In this document: in pieces, positions 1-11,800 of the stretch
Numbering within the stretch: the first letter of the stretch is position 1
Layout of the letters: each line of letters opens with the position of its first letter
The notes under the pieces: generated by a model
The model's input: only the letters and a program-made list of their open reading frames with translations
Database searches by the model: none
Told to the model about the DNA's origin: nothing
Position numbers and translations under genes: made by a program
Source: Nymphaea colorata
Lineage: Eukaryota; Streptophyta; Magnoliopsida; Nymphaeales; Nymphaeaceae
Length of the DNA stretch: 64,000 nucleotides
Reading direction: 5' to 3'
Assembly (NCBI RefSeq): GCF_008831285.2
Contig: NC_045138.2
Coordinates: 14,024,571-14,088,570 of the forward strand

Positions 1-2090
1 TATTGCATGCATGTATTGGCACATTTAAAAGATGAATTAATGAGGCCTTAACGTCACGCGTCACGTCAAACATGACCGTTCAGTTTGGCGTCTGAAGAAA
101 CATTTTCGGCCAGCTGTCTTGAGAAAGCACCAACTTTGGAAGACGTTCTCAATTGCTGTCATTGCTTTTATCGCTTCCAAATTCCAACCAAGTGCCGTCC
201 TGGTTCCGATAACAAGTAGTTAAATGGGCACGCGTAGGAGTTTGGATACCAATATTTATATGTAGATATGATATAACTTTACAAAATGAGGGGTATGGTA
301 ATGGATAATAATTCTAAAAAACATAATTGCAAACAAACTCAATCAAATAAATAGAATTATGTAGTTTTGATTAGTTTCGATGTCCAAGTACCCACTTTCA
401 AGACGAGTATAGATATAAAAACCTTACATAGATATAACTGAGGGGAGGAAGTGGATTAGATCCGACCTTTCCAAACCAACGTTAGCGCCAGATCCGATCG
501 ATGGTAACCCTTTTCTTTTCCTTTTTCCTTGTTTCTTATCTTAACTCTTAAGGGGCGGGAGATTTGAAAAGGGTTCTTTTTTCTAGTGAAAATTTTCCGG
601 GAATCTGAGTTCCCTCCCCCGCCTTTTTCTCTCTTCCCTCTCCTTTCCGAAACATTACGGTAGGGTCCGTATTTTCAGCCAACAGAAACGACACGATCCA
701 TTGTCCTCGCTTTCATATCAGAGCTTCACCTTGCAGGTGAATCTAAACAACAAGTTCCACCAACGCCTCCTTGCCACGTGTAAAAGCTTGGCCTTGAAAA
801 CTGAGTTGCATACCATGATAAAAAGTCTGGGATAAATAAAACTTCTCCTGCGCATACTTCTTTTAAGGCGCATTTGGATTCATTAAATGGGTTCCAACAA
901 CCGCCCAAGCTAAGCAAGCAAAAGCGTTGGCTGCAGTTGATGAATGACAAGGACTTCATGTGCAGTGCAGGTGCCATTAGAGCCTTCCACTGCAACTTGT
1001 CTTGGAATAAATTTCACCTTTTGTCTCCCATCTTGTGGATTTTAATAGATTCGAGCCTCAAATGGTAAGAACTGATAGCATTCAAAAGCTTTGAGTTCAT
1101 CAGATATTGAAACACAAAATAAGATGTGATTTTCTTAACCAAAAATACATATTTTTATTAAGTAACGTAATTCATTGGTTGACTCAATCTCAATAAACTG
1201 AAACATGTAGATTACAACCACGTTACCAATGAACACAACTTTAAAAAAAAAAAAAAAAAAACTTTGAAATTATATGGGATATGAATTTGGTTTCAACTGT
1301 AGGCAAGGAATGGCCCATCTTAGTGTTGTACTTTTTTTTTTTTTTCCTTGTTGATTTTGATCATATGTGTGTGATCCAAGCCAATTGTTTGAGAGCAGAA
1401 CTTGAAATTCAACATCTTACAGTTTTCTATATTTTCAATACTTTAAAAGTTGTTGTTGTTCATCCAAAGAAGACAAAATGTAATAGCTGGTTCCTGGAAA
1501 AGTGATCATGCTAAATACAACTACAAACCCTTATTTGAATAAGAGGCATTAAAATTTCACAACTGTCACGCAGTGTATGAATGGTTGGTGGAACCAATTT
1601 CTCTTATTTTGGCTCATTAGAAGAAGCAGTTGCACACATTTATATAGTCCAATTTGACAAGGCTATTTTTAGGGGTCACTATATGGATATTTAATTATAC
1701 CTAAATCTAATAACTCTTATGTATTGTCTACATTACAAGCAAAGCTACCTTTCAGCTCAATAAGGAGCTTGTTAGCTCTGATTGCATGACAATTACATAA
1801 AACTTCAAATTTCACGTCCACTATTGTGTCCCATCATACTAAATAGCCACATAGTTTTATATTAGTGTAAAAAAATCATGAAAAGTTTATAGTCGTCCAT
1901 TATTTAAAAACTTATATATCCCAATGCACTCTGACTGCATGTGTTTTCTTGAACTACAACAAACAAGAAGTTTAAGAAAGCTTTTACTTATATAATAACA
2001 AAATAGATCGTATTCAACGTTTCTCAACCAAAAAAGTCGTCGAAATATCCCGTTATTTTGGATGCCGATATTTTCCAACTTACAAGCGGG
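1..2090. other. AT-rich intergenic DNA, no gene seen
   Basis: Open frames here are short, overlap on both strands and lack recognisable motifs, so I see no gene. The stretch near 450-720 is pyrimidine-rich and could be the remote leader or promoter of a gene to the left, but nothing proves it. A poly-A run lies near 1240-1260 and a poly-T run near 1331-1345. Confidence 0.6.
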
Positions 2091-2099
2091 GCTTGATGC

Positions 2100-2560
2100 T
2101 TAGGTGAAAGCGACGTCAGGCAACTAATTTCTCCACCTGACATCCCACGTGGCTCGTCGAACGTAGCACGTTGAGATGACGCCTGAGTGATGTACAGCCT
2201 GGCACGCTGCCCCAGAAACGCGTCTCCTCTGCTGAGCTGGCACATGATGAACTCATCAAAGGACATGAGAATCGCCACATGGACTCATATGGACCGTCGG
2301 ATCAAAATAAATGTCCAGTTCGGTACCACGGCGGGCCCCACAAATCCGCGTTTCTTTCACGTCAAGGAACAAGTGCTCTCCAGCTGGCCTCAGTCGGCCT
2401 GCCACGTCATCCAACACGTGTCTTCGTGGCCAAGATCATCAGTTCACTACCCGGGAAGGCTCGTCGGCGCCGTTTGAGGCTGACGTGGCACGAGCACCTT
2501 AGGTAGCACCCTGAAATTATAGTGGGTCCCAGCGGATCGAGCGGGCCGCAGCTCGTGGTG
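2100..2560. promoter_or_regulatory. GC-rich island dense in ACGT-core (G-box/ABRE-like) motifs
   Basis: About 450 bp are much richer in GC than both flanks and hold repeated ACGT cores. Examples are CCACGTGG near 2143, CACGTC near 2358 and 2402, ACACGTG near 2414 and TGACGTGGC near 2480. These are the binding cores of plant bZIP and bHLH factors. Short frames cross the island on the + strand but show no domain. No gene begins within several kilobases on either side, so the target is unknown. It may be a distal regulatory region or the promoter of an unrecognised non-coding transcript. Confidence 0.4.
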
Positions 2561-5500
2561 GGTCCTTTGGATTTTCGGTTTTTTTTCCTTCGGATCCATA
2601 ATGGGCTGTGATTATGACTCTTGATGTCGTTTTAAGGATGCAATCACTATTATTGACGCGATAATATTCACTGTACTTGTGATTAAATATAAGGGCGAAA
2701 TCATAATTTGTTTGACGATGACGTCACAAGTTCGTAGCTAGAGATAATGCGGCTTGTTATGCTTAACAAACGCGTTCAATACACTCATATTTTGGTGTTC
2801 ATTCCAGAACTTAGTGCTCCCTTGAGCCTTTAATTATGGACTCAAGAAGTTGGTGCGTTAATTAGGTCTAACGTGCATTGAGGACTTTGACTAAACCGGA
2901 CGGAACGTGCACACATAAAATTTAGACCTAATTCGAGTTATATATATTAGAAACATAACTATAGCGCGACGAAGGAAGAAAAAAAAAAAAAATCCGTTCC
3001 TTGCGAGTTTTGGCTTTCATGAGATTCGGATGATCGTGATGGTTTAGTTGAGCTGGTAGCACATAAAATATTATTAAGAAGAAATGCCCACCAACAAAAA
3101 TTTGTTTGCTAGTTAATTGATATGGACGGTACGCTACGTTTTTAGAATACGAACACGAGACGATACGAGCTGCCTAGCTTTTATTGGCACAAATTACTGC
3201 CTCATTTGTCATTTTTTTATGACATGTTCTGAGTTCTAGAACCGCTACTAGAATACGGGTAGTTATACACATTTTCTATTGATATGTCATTTAAATTAAC
3301 TCATACGTCGCACTTGCTCTTATTTGCAGCAGTCTAAATGAGTAAACATCATGAAGCATAACATCCCATAGAATTCAAATGTTTGACCCTTTGAATGTGA
3401 GCTACCTCGCTGCTACTTGCTAGCTGATTAGGTGAGTGGTGTCTCAAGATGTGTTTTTGAGACATTTTTATCTAAATATCATCTTCATAATCAAACAAGC
3501 CGCAACACTCTAAGTAGCAGAGTCAGAAATTTTTTGTTAAGGGGGCATGGTAATTTGATTTAGGACCCTTCAAATTTCTTTCGTATATACATATGAAAAT
3601 ATTGAAAGGACACCAATAAGTAATAAAAAAAAAGTTTCAAATTCAATCTCTATGTTTTTTTGTTGAAATAAGTTATTTTGTAATTATAGATTAAGTTGGT
3701 TACACAAGCGTTTTTCGTATTATTAGTGATCTTAAAAAAGTCCTCGTGTTGCATCTCATTTTGCCGCTACTTTTTATATGAAAAGGCAACTGTTTTGCTC
3801 ACATTGTTACTAATTTTGTTAATCCAAAATTGGTACATTTTAGTGGCAGCTACACCAAATATTTAAGAAGCACCTTATTAACCTGCCCATTTATGTTCAC
3901 TCTAAGACTTAGGTCTGTAGGCACACATGGGACTCATTCATGAGATGCATGACTCAAAAGGCAAAGAATGATTCATAGACCATCTTTTATAATCACCATT
4001 ATTACTGATACCCTTGTTTTTAAAATTTAAATTAGTGATGGTAACTATCAATGAAGATACTATCCATTTGTGGTAAGGAAAAGGTTACAAGTGCAATTGA
4101 GTCTGATGCAAGACATTCCATTATCCAACTATCATCATCACCATGGCCCAAGGCCAGGTGGAAAATGGCACCCTGTAATCCGTGTTTGCTTGTCATAGGA
4201 AATTTTTTCCACGCCAGCGAGCCGGCACGTGGAGCCAAAGAAAAATGCTTTTGTTTTCTTGTTTGTTTGGTTGGAAAGCACCATTTTCCGATTGCTTTCC
4301 ACAAGGTGTGGATGGGTCACAAGGAATATTCCCACGCCCGTGTGAAAGAAGCCGATGGCGAGGAAAATCAGTCCAAGACTATGACTGTAGATGGGGAAAT
4401 GGCTAGCTTAAACGAGCTTGCTACAACAACTCTTGTTTGATTTGAAGTCTTAATTTGATGTCAATTCTCTTGCCGACAGCCATTCGCCATCGATTCGCAT
4501 CGTTGATTTTTCAAGTATATCATTTGTTAATGAACATGTTGAGGAAGCGTTTCTTTCTATACATGTATAAGAAGCTTAAAAAAAAAATACCGATATATAA
4601 GTTGAATCATAATATCCTGGAATGCTGAAAGCCAATGGCAGAGCTATTATATATTAGCGAGTGCATGCAATTGCCGACACCAGCCCCTCAAAATATCTTT
4701 TATGTTCTTATTGTTAGTTTGCATGAGTTTGTAAATTCAAGAAGGGCTAGAAAGTCTCCTGAAAGAAAATTTATAATAATGTTTTGATATGTTGATATAT
4801 TTTTTTATTATGGAAGCAAAAAAATACCAAAAAAAAAGAAAAGAAAGAGAAAAGCGGTGGTCCATACACCTAATAAATGCAAGTCAATCTGGGCAGAGGT
4901 GGCCCAAGTCCAAGCAAAAGAGAATGATTCTTCTTGTACCTTTTCTGGAAGCGTAGGGAGACGGAAAAGGCAAACCCTTTTTTTTTATTTCCTTTCCACG
5001 CAAAAACTGCATGCCCCGGAAAATATCGCCTCTTGATTTTTACAAACAGTAGTTTTTTTTTTTTTTTTTTCATTTATTATACAAAATTTCCCAATTGGCT
5101 GTCCTGGGCGATTGAATCTTACTTACTTTGTTCATTTCATTATTTTATTCTTTGGCTATTTTTGCCTCAATGTCACCGCGAGAGTAAATGAATAAAAATA
5201 AAGTGGGTAATTTTTTACATCATTTTAGAAGGCAACCCAAGTTTGAACTCTTCATTAGGAACAGTGATAAAATCCCTTTAAAATTGGAAGGTTGTGTGTT
5301 CTGTACAACACCGAACGGTTTCTATTTCTCCCTCTTCGGTTGTTTATTTCATGCGTAAGGCAGACACTTCTCATAAAACATGGCCAATTTCATGAACTTA
5401 GATCTGGTTCTAAGCAAAAATACTGAACTTCTACGATGACACAACTATCTCTTCCTCTCTCTCTCTCTCTCTCTTATATATATATATATATATATGTGAA

Positions 5501-7190
5501 GAGTAGAGAGGATTGACCTGGGAGATCCTATTATTTATAAATAATGATTTGAGAATTGCAGCAGCAACTGCATGAATTAAAAATTATGGTATTGTCAAGG
5601 TCAAGTTGATGAGGGGATCCGATGCGTTGTAGAAACTTTGCCCCCTCCTTTGCCAACGGCTAGTTAATATCAAAATCATGAAAAGTCAATTCCAAACATG
5701 GGTCGGGCAGCATCGTGTCCCTACCGCTATATAGACTTTTTGTTTTGCAGGCAAAATCAAAGCGGAAAATATTAGCGCTTCTTTTATAGTTCCCCTCTTC
5801 CACATTGAAAGGGACTTATATCATGCTTGTTAATGGCCTGACATGGACGCACATGAATTTGTTCCTAACTGTAGAAATAGTGGATCTGTTAAGTCTGTCT
5901 ATACTAAACCTACAAAGTAAAGTAGTGTTGTTCCTAGTGTCCAGGATCGCGCCAGGGCCGATGTAAAGACAGTGTAACCTTCAGCTTAGTGTGGCGCCTT
6001 CCACAACTTAGTCAAGCTGATCATTGAGCTTTTACGTGTTTGTCAGTTCGACCAGCTATGTTATGTTTGATCATTCATGCGGCCTTTCACTAGTTTTCGT
6101 TTCTCTTGATACATTTCTCAGGGGAAAAATAAGAGTTTCGCTTGGTGCTTCACCTTAGAAGTGGCAGCCACCGGGTGATCGGATCTGCCTTCCTTCTGTC
6201 ATTGTAAAACATTAAAAAATATATGTATAGATAGATAGATGATAAGTTACCGCCAAAATTTTACCGTGACATCATCGGTGGTGATTTTCTTTTGCTTGGT
6301 CTTTTAATAGGTTTTATTGCGAGTGCCGAGTAGCATGTGGTCCATGTCCTACGCAAACCGATCGCAGTGAAGGAGGAGAAATAAATTCAAGGCAGAAATG
6401 TCATCGACGTCCTTTGAGATATAATTTCACGTCACATGCAATCCAGTGGAAACCAAAAAACTTCCCCCATCAGAACAAGTTCCACCTCACGGCACAAGAT
6501 GCCCGTTTGGCTGCGATCCGTGTTCCTGAACTTTAGTATTTCCAAGACTTAAAAATCAGGAAATCAAGAACTCGTTCACATTTTGTGCCCACTTTAAACA
6601 CCACGGACGACGCCGTACTCTTTAACTTTAGTGGCGAACCACAGGAGAATGACGGCCTCTGGCGTCCTTTTCAAGGGTTGTGGTCACGGTCTCGTGGAAG
6701 ACGGACCAGATCTGGTTTTTTTTGGGTAATAGAACGACCCGGTCCAAACTGACTTAGTATTAGGGGTTGATGCAGATGCCCCTTAGCTCACTCTAACTTA
6801 TAAAGACTTTTTGGAACGTTTGAAAAAATCTTGGACATAAAACTATGTGTCTCAATCACCTCCTTTTGAACCACACAGCAAATGGCATAATTCTTCTAAT
6901 ATGATGTGAGATCTCATGTTTGAATAGGTCCAAATTTTGAACTCAATTATAATACAACAACTAAAGTGTCTGGTCATTCTAACTTGATCTACAGCCAGCT
7001 TTTGGTTTTCATTATCGAAAATGCTACGAACTAAAAATACGACAAAAAAAGATCAATAAGAAAAAAAATCCTAAAAATGATATATAAGATCTAAAACACA
7101 AAACTATTAGCAAATACCAATTTCATAAACTCATCCGCATAATCATCAAGGGTTGAACAAAGATCTGAGATGAATGTGAAGGCGGTGTTG
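2561..7190. other. Intergenic DNA without a recognisable gene
   Basis: The DNA is AT-rich with scattered homopolymers. The longest frame (4051-4440, +, 129 codons) has no signal peptide, domain or coding-like composition and is matched by antisense frames of similar length, so I do not call it. Nothing else stands out apart from the compound microsatellite listed separately. Confidence 0.6.
5453..5496. repeat. Compound microsatellite (CT)n(TA)n
   Basis: A run of CT dinucleotides passes directly into a TA run. It lies in intergenic DNA far from any called gene and is useful only as a length-polymorphic marker. Confidence 0.9.
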
Positions 7191-8140
7191 CATTAGTGGA
7201 GTACAGAGGAATGTGGGCTCTTCTAGTTCTACTCAACTTTGTCCCCTTTTGGTTTGGTCTTCATCTTACTGGCTGGCATCTACGGGCGCCAAATTATAAA
7301 ATAGGAGAAGAAAACGGGTCAAGCCTGGGGACCCGATCCGTATGGTGGGGACCAAGGGCCACCGGCGGGTTGGTGGACGGTGGGGGGGGGCTTCGTGAAG
7401 AAGGGTCTGGACTCTGGAAGGATAGTTTCGTCTTTTTCTTGTATACAGTGTCCTTGCGGTGAGGGCCGCACCTAAGGGTTGTGTGGCTGCTCTGACGTGA
7501 TCTGAAAGGCGAGGATTAAGAAGGAGATGATCTGGAGATGGACGCCCGGATCTTTGGAGGCACCCTCAAGTGAATGAACACATGCCTCATGTGATTACTT
7601 CCCTGCTATGATCACGAGAAGGAGGTGCATTCTCTTCCTACGAGTCCCCACCTCCATCACTGCAAAGTCTGCCCATTTACAGTCGTATCTCTAGATCCTC
7701 ACCTTGTTTTTGATTGAGCACACCTGTCTGTCTCATTGTGGTGCAGGGAGAGAGAGATCGGAGGCTTAGGCCAAATCTACCCGTATCTTCTCTCTCCTTT
7801 CCTCACATGGATTCAGACTTGGATGGTTCTCTCAATCTCTGTGGATCTAACGTGTAGACTTCGCTCATACACTCAGCCAGGGGGGAGGAGGGGGGAAGAA
7901 GGTGGATTTTTACCGGTCGACCTCTCTGCCCCTCTCTCTCGGTTCTCTCTGCGCTGTCTGTGTGCCGAAAGCCGACGGTGACTGTCGCTTGTTTAACAAA
8001 TAAGAAAGGGAATCGAGGGCCCACAGGGTAAAACAAACCCCCATTTTCTGATTCGTTTACGCGTGAAAATTGGTGCAAGTGCAGCCAGCCAGCCTCTCCT
8101 TCCCTCTCTTTCTATCTGCGCGGCGTGTATAGAAAGGTGC
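7191..8140. promoter_or_regulatory. Distal upstream region of the CESA gene
   Basis: This gene-free stretch precedes the cellulose synthase. It holds a G-rich patch near 7363-7391 that includes a run of nine G, and several CT/GA-rich tracts near 7745-7800 and 7915-7955. Short frames occur on both strands, but none has recognisable content. By position it may contribute to CESA transcription; no specific operator was identified. Confidence 0.4.
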
Positions 8141-8648
8141 ATATATATTTTAATAATTTCCCATATTCCTGCGGTCCGTCCTCCCCACATGGGCCCGTCC
8201 CTCGCCTCGTTTACTCCTCCCTCGACTTCACCATTACCCATTGTCCACTGCCCACTACCAGACTCTCGCTGAGCCGATTCCCCATCTCTGAAATCGATTC
8301 ATCCGGTGTCGGTGGAGTCAAAACAGAGGGGACCAGCCGTGGAGGAAGGAAGGAAGGAGGAAGCAAGAGGGGAGAAAAGAGGAGGGAATGGCAGGCTAAC
8401 ATTGATTTTTTCGTTTTCTTTTTGGGTTTCTTGGGTCTTCTTTACCTTGTTTTTTAATATTTACTTCAATGTGGGTTTTTTAATGGTTCATCTTTTTGGG
8501 GTTATTGATTATCTCTCAAGATTAAGGTTTCTGTACAATCATTTTTAAGTGGGTGTTGGGATTTCAACATTTAGGGGAGGAGGGAGGGGGAGAAAGAGGA
8601 GAGAGAGATTGCTCCGTTCCTCCTCCGCTGGTTTCTTCTCTAGGGTTT
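8141..8648 (+). promoter_or_regulatory. Probable core promoter and 5' leader of the CESA gene
   Basis: A TATATATTTT stretch near 8140-8150 lies about 500 bp before the CESA start codon and is the best TATA candidate. The following DNA is purine- and pyrimidine-rich and leader-like. If transcription starts near 8170, the leader carries upstream ATGs. One at 8469 opens a 4-codon frame. One at 8483 opens a 21-codon frame ending at 8548. Both close before the main start. The transcription start is inferred, not seen. Confidence 0.4.
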
Positions 8649-8778
8649 ATGGCTACCAATGGCCGGCTTATTGCTGGCTCTCACAACAGGAACGAGTTCA
8701 TCTTGATCAATGCCGAGGAACTAAGCAGGGTATGCGCATCAAAATTCCATCTTCTCTCTCTCTCCCTGCCCCTTCGTT

Positions 8779-8812
<34 letters not shown>

Positions 8813-11800
8813 GACACACTCTCACATCTGATCTTGTTTCTTCTGCTGTTGATCGAATGCCTATCTGGTTTGACTGTTTTTTGCTTCTTCAGTCGATGAC
8901 TTCTTTTCCTCTCCTCCTCCTGTTGCTTTCTGATCGATTGTCCTTTTGAAGCTCCTCTGCTTCTGCTCTTCCTGTTCCACGCATTTAGGTGCTTTTAGTT
9001 TTCCCGTTTGCTTTCCGTTCTTGTAATGGTAAAAATTGTGTTTTTTCCCTGTTTCTACACGATCCCTGAAGGGTACCCATTTGATATTTTTGCGATCATC
9101 ATTCTCTGCAGTGGATCCAGCGTTGTGTTAACTGCTGTATTCTTCGATAATCCTGCTTTATTTGTAAAATGTTCGTTCCTGCTCCCTATTGCTTAGGAGT
9201 TGTTTTCAAGCGTGTCGAGCTTACTTTTCCTCCTTTTAATTAGCATATTTTAGTTTTCTGAAACTTTTTCCTTCTTGTTATTCTGTTTTTTTTATTTATT
9301 TCGAAGGTCAGTAGATTCTCTTTTTTCTCTTTGTATTTTCATCTCATTTTCTCTCTCTGATATATCAGGTTACTCTTAGTTTATGATTTTTCTCTTGTTT
9401 TAAATGTTGTTTTCTGGTGGCCTTCTTTCATTCATGACCTTAATCACGTCTTCTCATCCAGTATTGGATAGATATGTTTGTCTCTGTGGTGTGGATGGAT
9501 GTTTCTGTCTTCATCCGTAATCATTATCTGTCAATAATATAAGGTGAACCATTGTTGAGAATTTTCCCATCTGATTACTTATTCAGTGGGTTTAATAGTC
9601 GATTTCTCTGCCTCACACAGTATTTGCCAAATCGTAGTGATACATTGGGTTCTCATTTGGATCGTGCGGACATATTTCTGCAGCTAATCTTTTCTTCTTA
9701 TTATTTTCCACCTTCGATGACCTGGATTGTGTTTTTCTTTTCGTTTTGCAGCACAATGAAGGGAAAGAATTGAGTGGGCAAATATGTCAGATATGTGGTG
9801 ATGGGATTGAGAAAACAGTGGATGGAGAGCCTTTTGTGGCCTGTAATGAATGTGCCTTCCCCGTCTGTAGGACTTGCTATGAGTATGAAAGGAGAGAGGG
9901 TACTCAGGCGTGCCCGCAGTGCAGGACTAGATACAAACGTCATAAGGGTAAGTTTCTATTAGTTTGCCTTTTCTTCAGCTTATATGTTCTTCTGATATGT
10001 TGCCTTCTTGAAATAAGTTTCACTGATTTATATGTTATTCTGATCCTCGAAGAACATGCGTAAGTCCAGTAAGCAAAGTTAATGAGAAAAATCAGTTCCC
10101 TTTGCTGCTGGAAATGCAGAGGTGTAGGATGATACAAGGCCCTGAGTGTTTCACTTTGCCTAAGAAAAATAAGAATAGTAGGCAATTGCGGAAGATTGTT
10201 TAGAAAGTTTACTTGCATAACCAGAAGAAATAGCCTTTTGTCCTTGTAAAAGTTATGGATTATTTAAAAACAATGTTGTTTTCTCCCTTGTTTGCTGAAT
10301 AATTATTGAGATTTCATGAACGTGTCCTTTTCAGGCAGCCCTAGAGTTGAAGGGGATGAGGAGGAAGATGATGTTGATGATTTGGAGAATGAATTTGGTT
10401 TTACAAATCATGGAGATCAACGAGGTTCTCACCATCTTGTGGAGTCAATGTTGAATGGCCATCTTCATGTTGGTCACGAGGATTCTAGAGAAGTCCTTGG
10501 AACTCAGGGCTCATCCATCTCTGACATTCCACTTCTCACATATAGAGGCGAGGTGCTCAATTGTACTGATTATCCTCACGTGTTTTCTTGGACCCATCTT
10601 GACAGAATTCTATCTATGTTCAGTTTTCATTTTGTTTTCTGCACTTGCAGGATGTTGGGGTTTCTCCTGATAGCCATGCTCTTATTGTACCTCCATTTAT
10701 GGGGGGTGGCAAGCGTGTTCATCCAATGCCATTTCCAGATTCTTCATTGTCTTGTAAGCTGCTTGGAGGGTGGACTAGTGCTATTTATTTATGTTTTTCG
10801 ATGTTTCTTTTCTTATAGTAAAGTTTCTGGATTGCAGCCGTGCAGCCTAGACCACTGGATCCCAAGAAAGACTTGGCTGTCTATGGATACGGAAGTGTGG
10901 CATGGAAAGATAGAGTTGACGAGTGGAAAAAGCGGCAGAATAAACTGCAGATGGTTAAACATCAGGGTGAAAATGGTGGAAATCCAGATGGTGATGGACC
11001 TGGTGATCCAGATTTGCCCACGTATGTAGTTGTTATAACACATTGTTGACTTATGTTTTGTGAAATTCTATATTTGCATTTCATTATAACGAGCAATAAA
11101 GGTGATTCATATTGACATACATTTAGTTCGGTAACTAGTCTTACCCATTTGGTTTGATAAATAATCCTGCAATTTGCATGAAAGCATAAAATTCATTGTC
11201 GTATCTCATATAATTTTACACTTTAATTATACTGTTTGAGTGATCAAATATAAATAGTCAATAAAGTATGTTGACTTGTTCTTGTGTTAACTATGATTTA
11301 CATTTTTTTTCAATCATTTGAAAAACTGTGGCGTTCTAATTTTTCAGGAATGATGAAGGAAGGCAGCCATTGTCTAGGAAAGTTCCCATTCCTTCAAGCA
11401 AAATCAGTCCATACAGATTGATCATTGTGTTGCGGCTTGTGGTCCTTGGCTTCTTTTTCCATTACAGACTACTTCATCCTGTCGAAAATGCATATGGGCT
11501 GTGGCTTACTTCAGTTATTTGTGAGATATGGTTTGCTCTCTCTTGGATTCTGGATCAATTTCCAAAATGGTACCCTATCGAACGAGAGACATACTTGGAT
11601 CGACTGTCATTGAGGTAGTGTATACATTAACTTCTCTAAATTTTTCACACTTTTTTTTCTCTTATGCCATCATCAGCATATGGATGGTTTCCCTCTATTA
11701 AATGGTAACTTTTCTTTAGGTATGAGAGAGATGGCAAACCGTCAGAACTTGCTGATATTGACATCTTTGTCAGCACAGTGGATCCCATGAAGGAACCTCC

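Noticed and set aside
4051-4440. 129-codon plus frame
   Set aside because: No domain, no coding composition, and similar-length antisense frames overlap it.
7363-7391. G-quadruplex upstream of CESA
   Set aside because: A nine-G run is present, but four well-formed G-tracts are not clearly arranged, so I do not claim it.
8125-8548. Long plus-strand frames before the CESA start
   Set aside because: They lie in low-complexity promoter/leader DNA and have no link to the CESA frame. The frame that does run into CESA begins at GTG (8553), not ATG.
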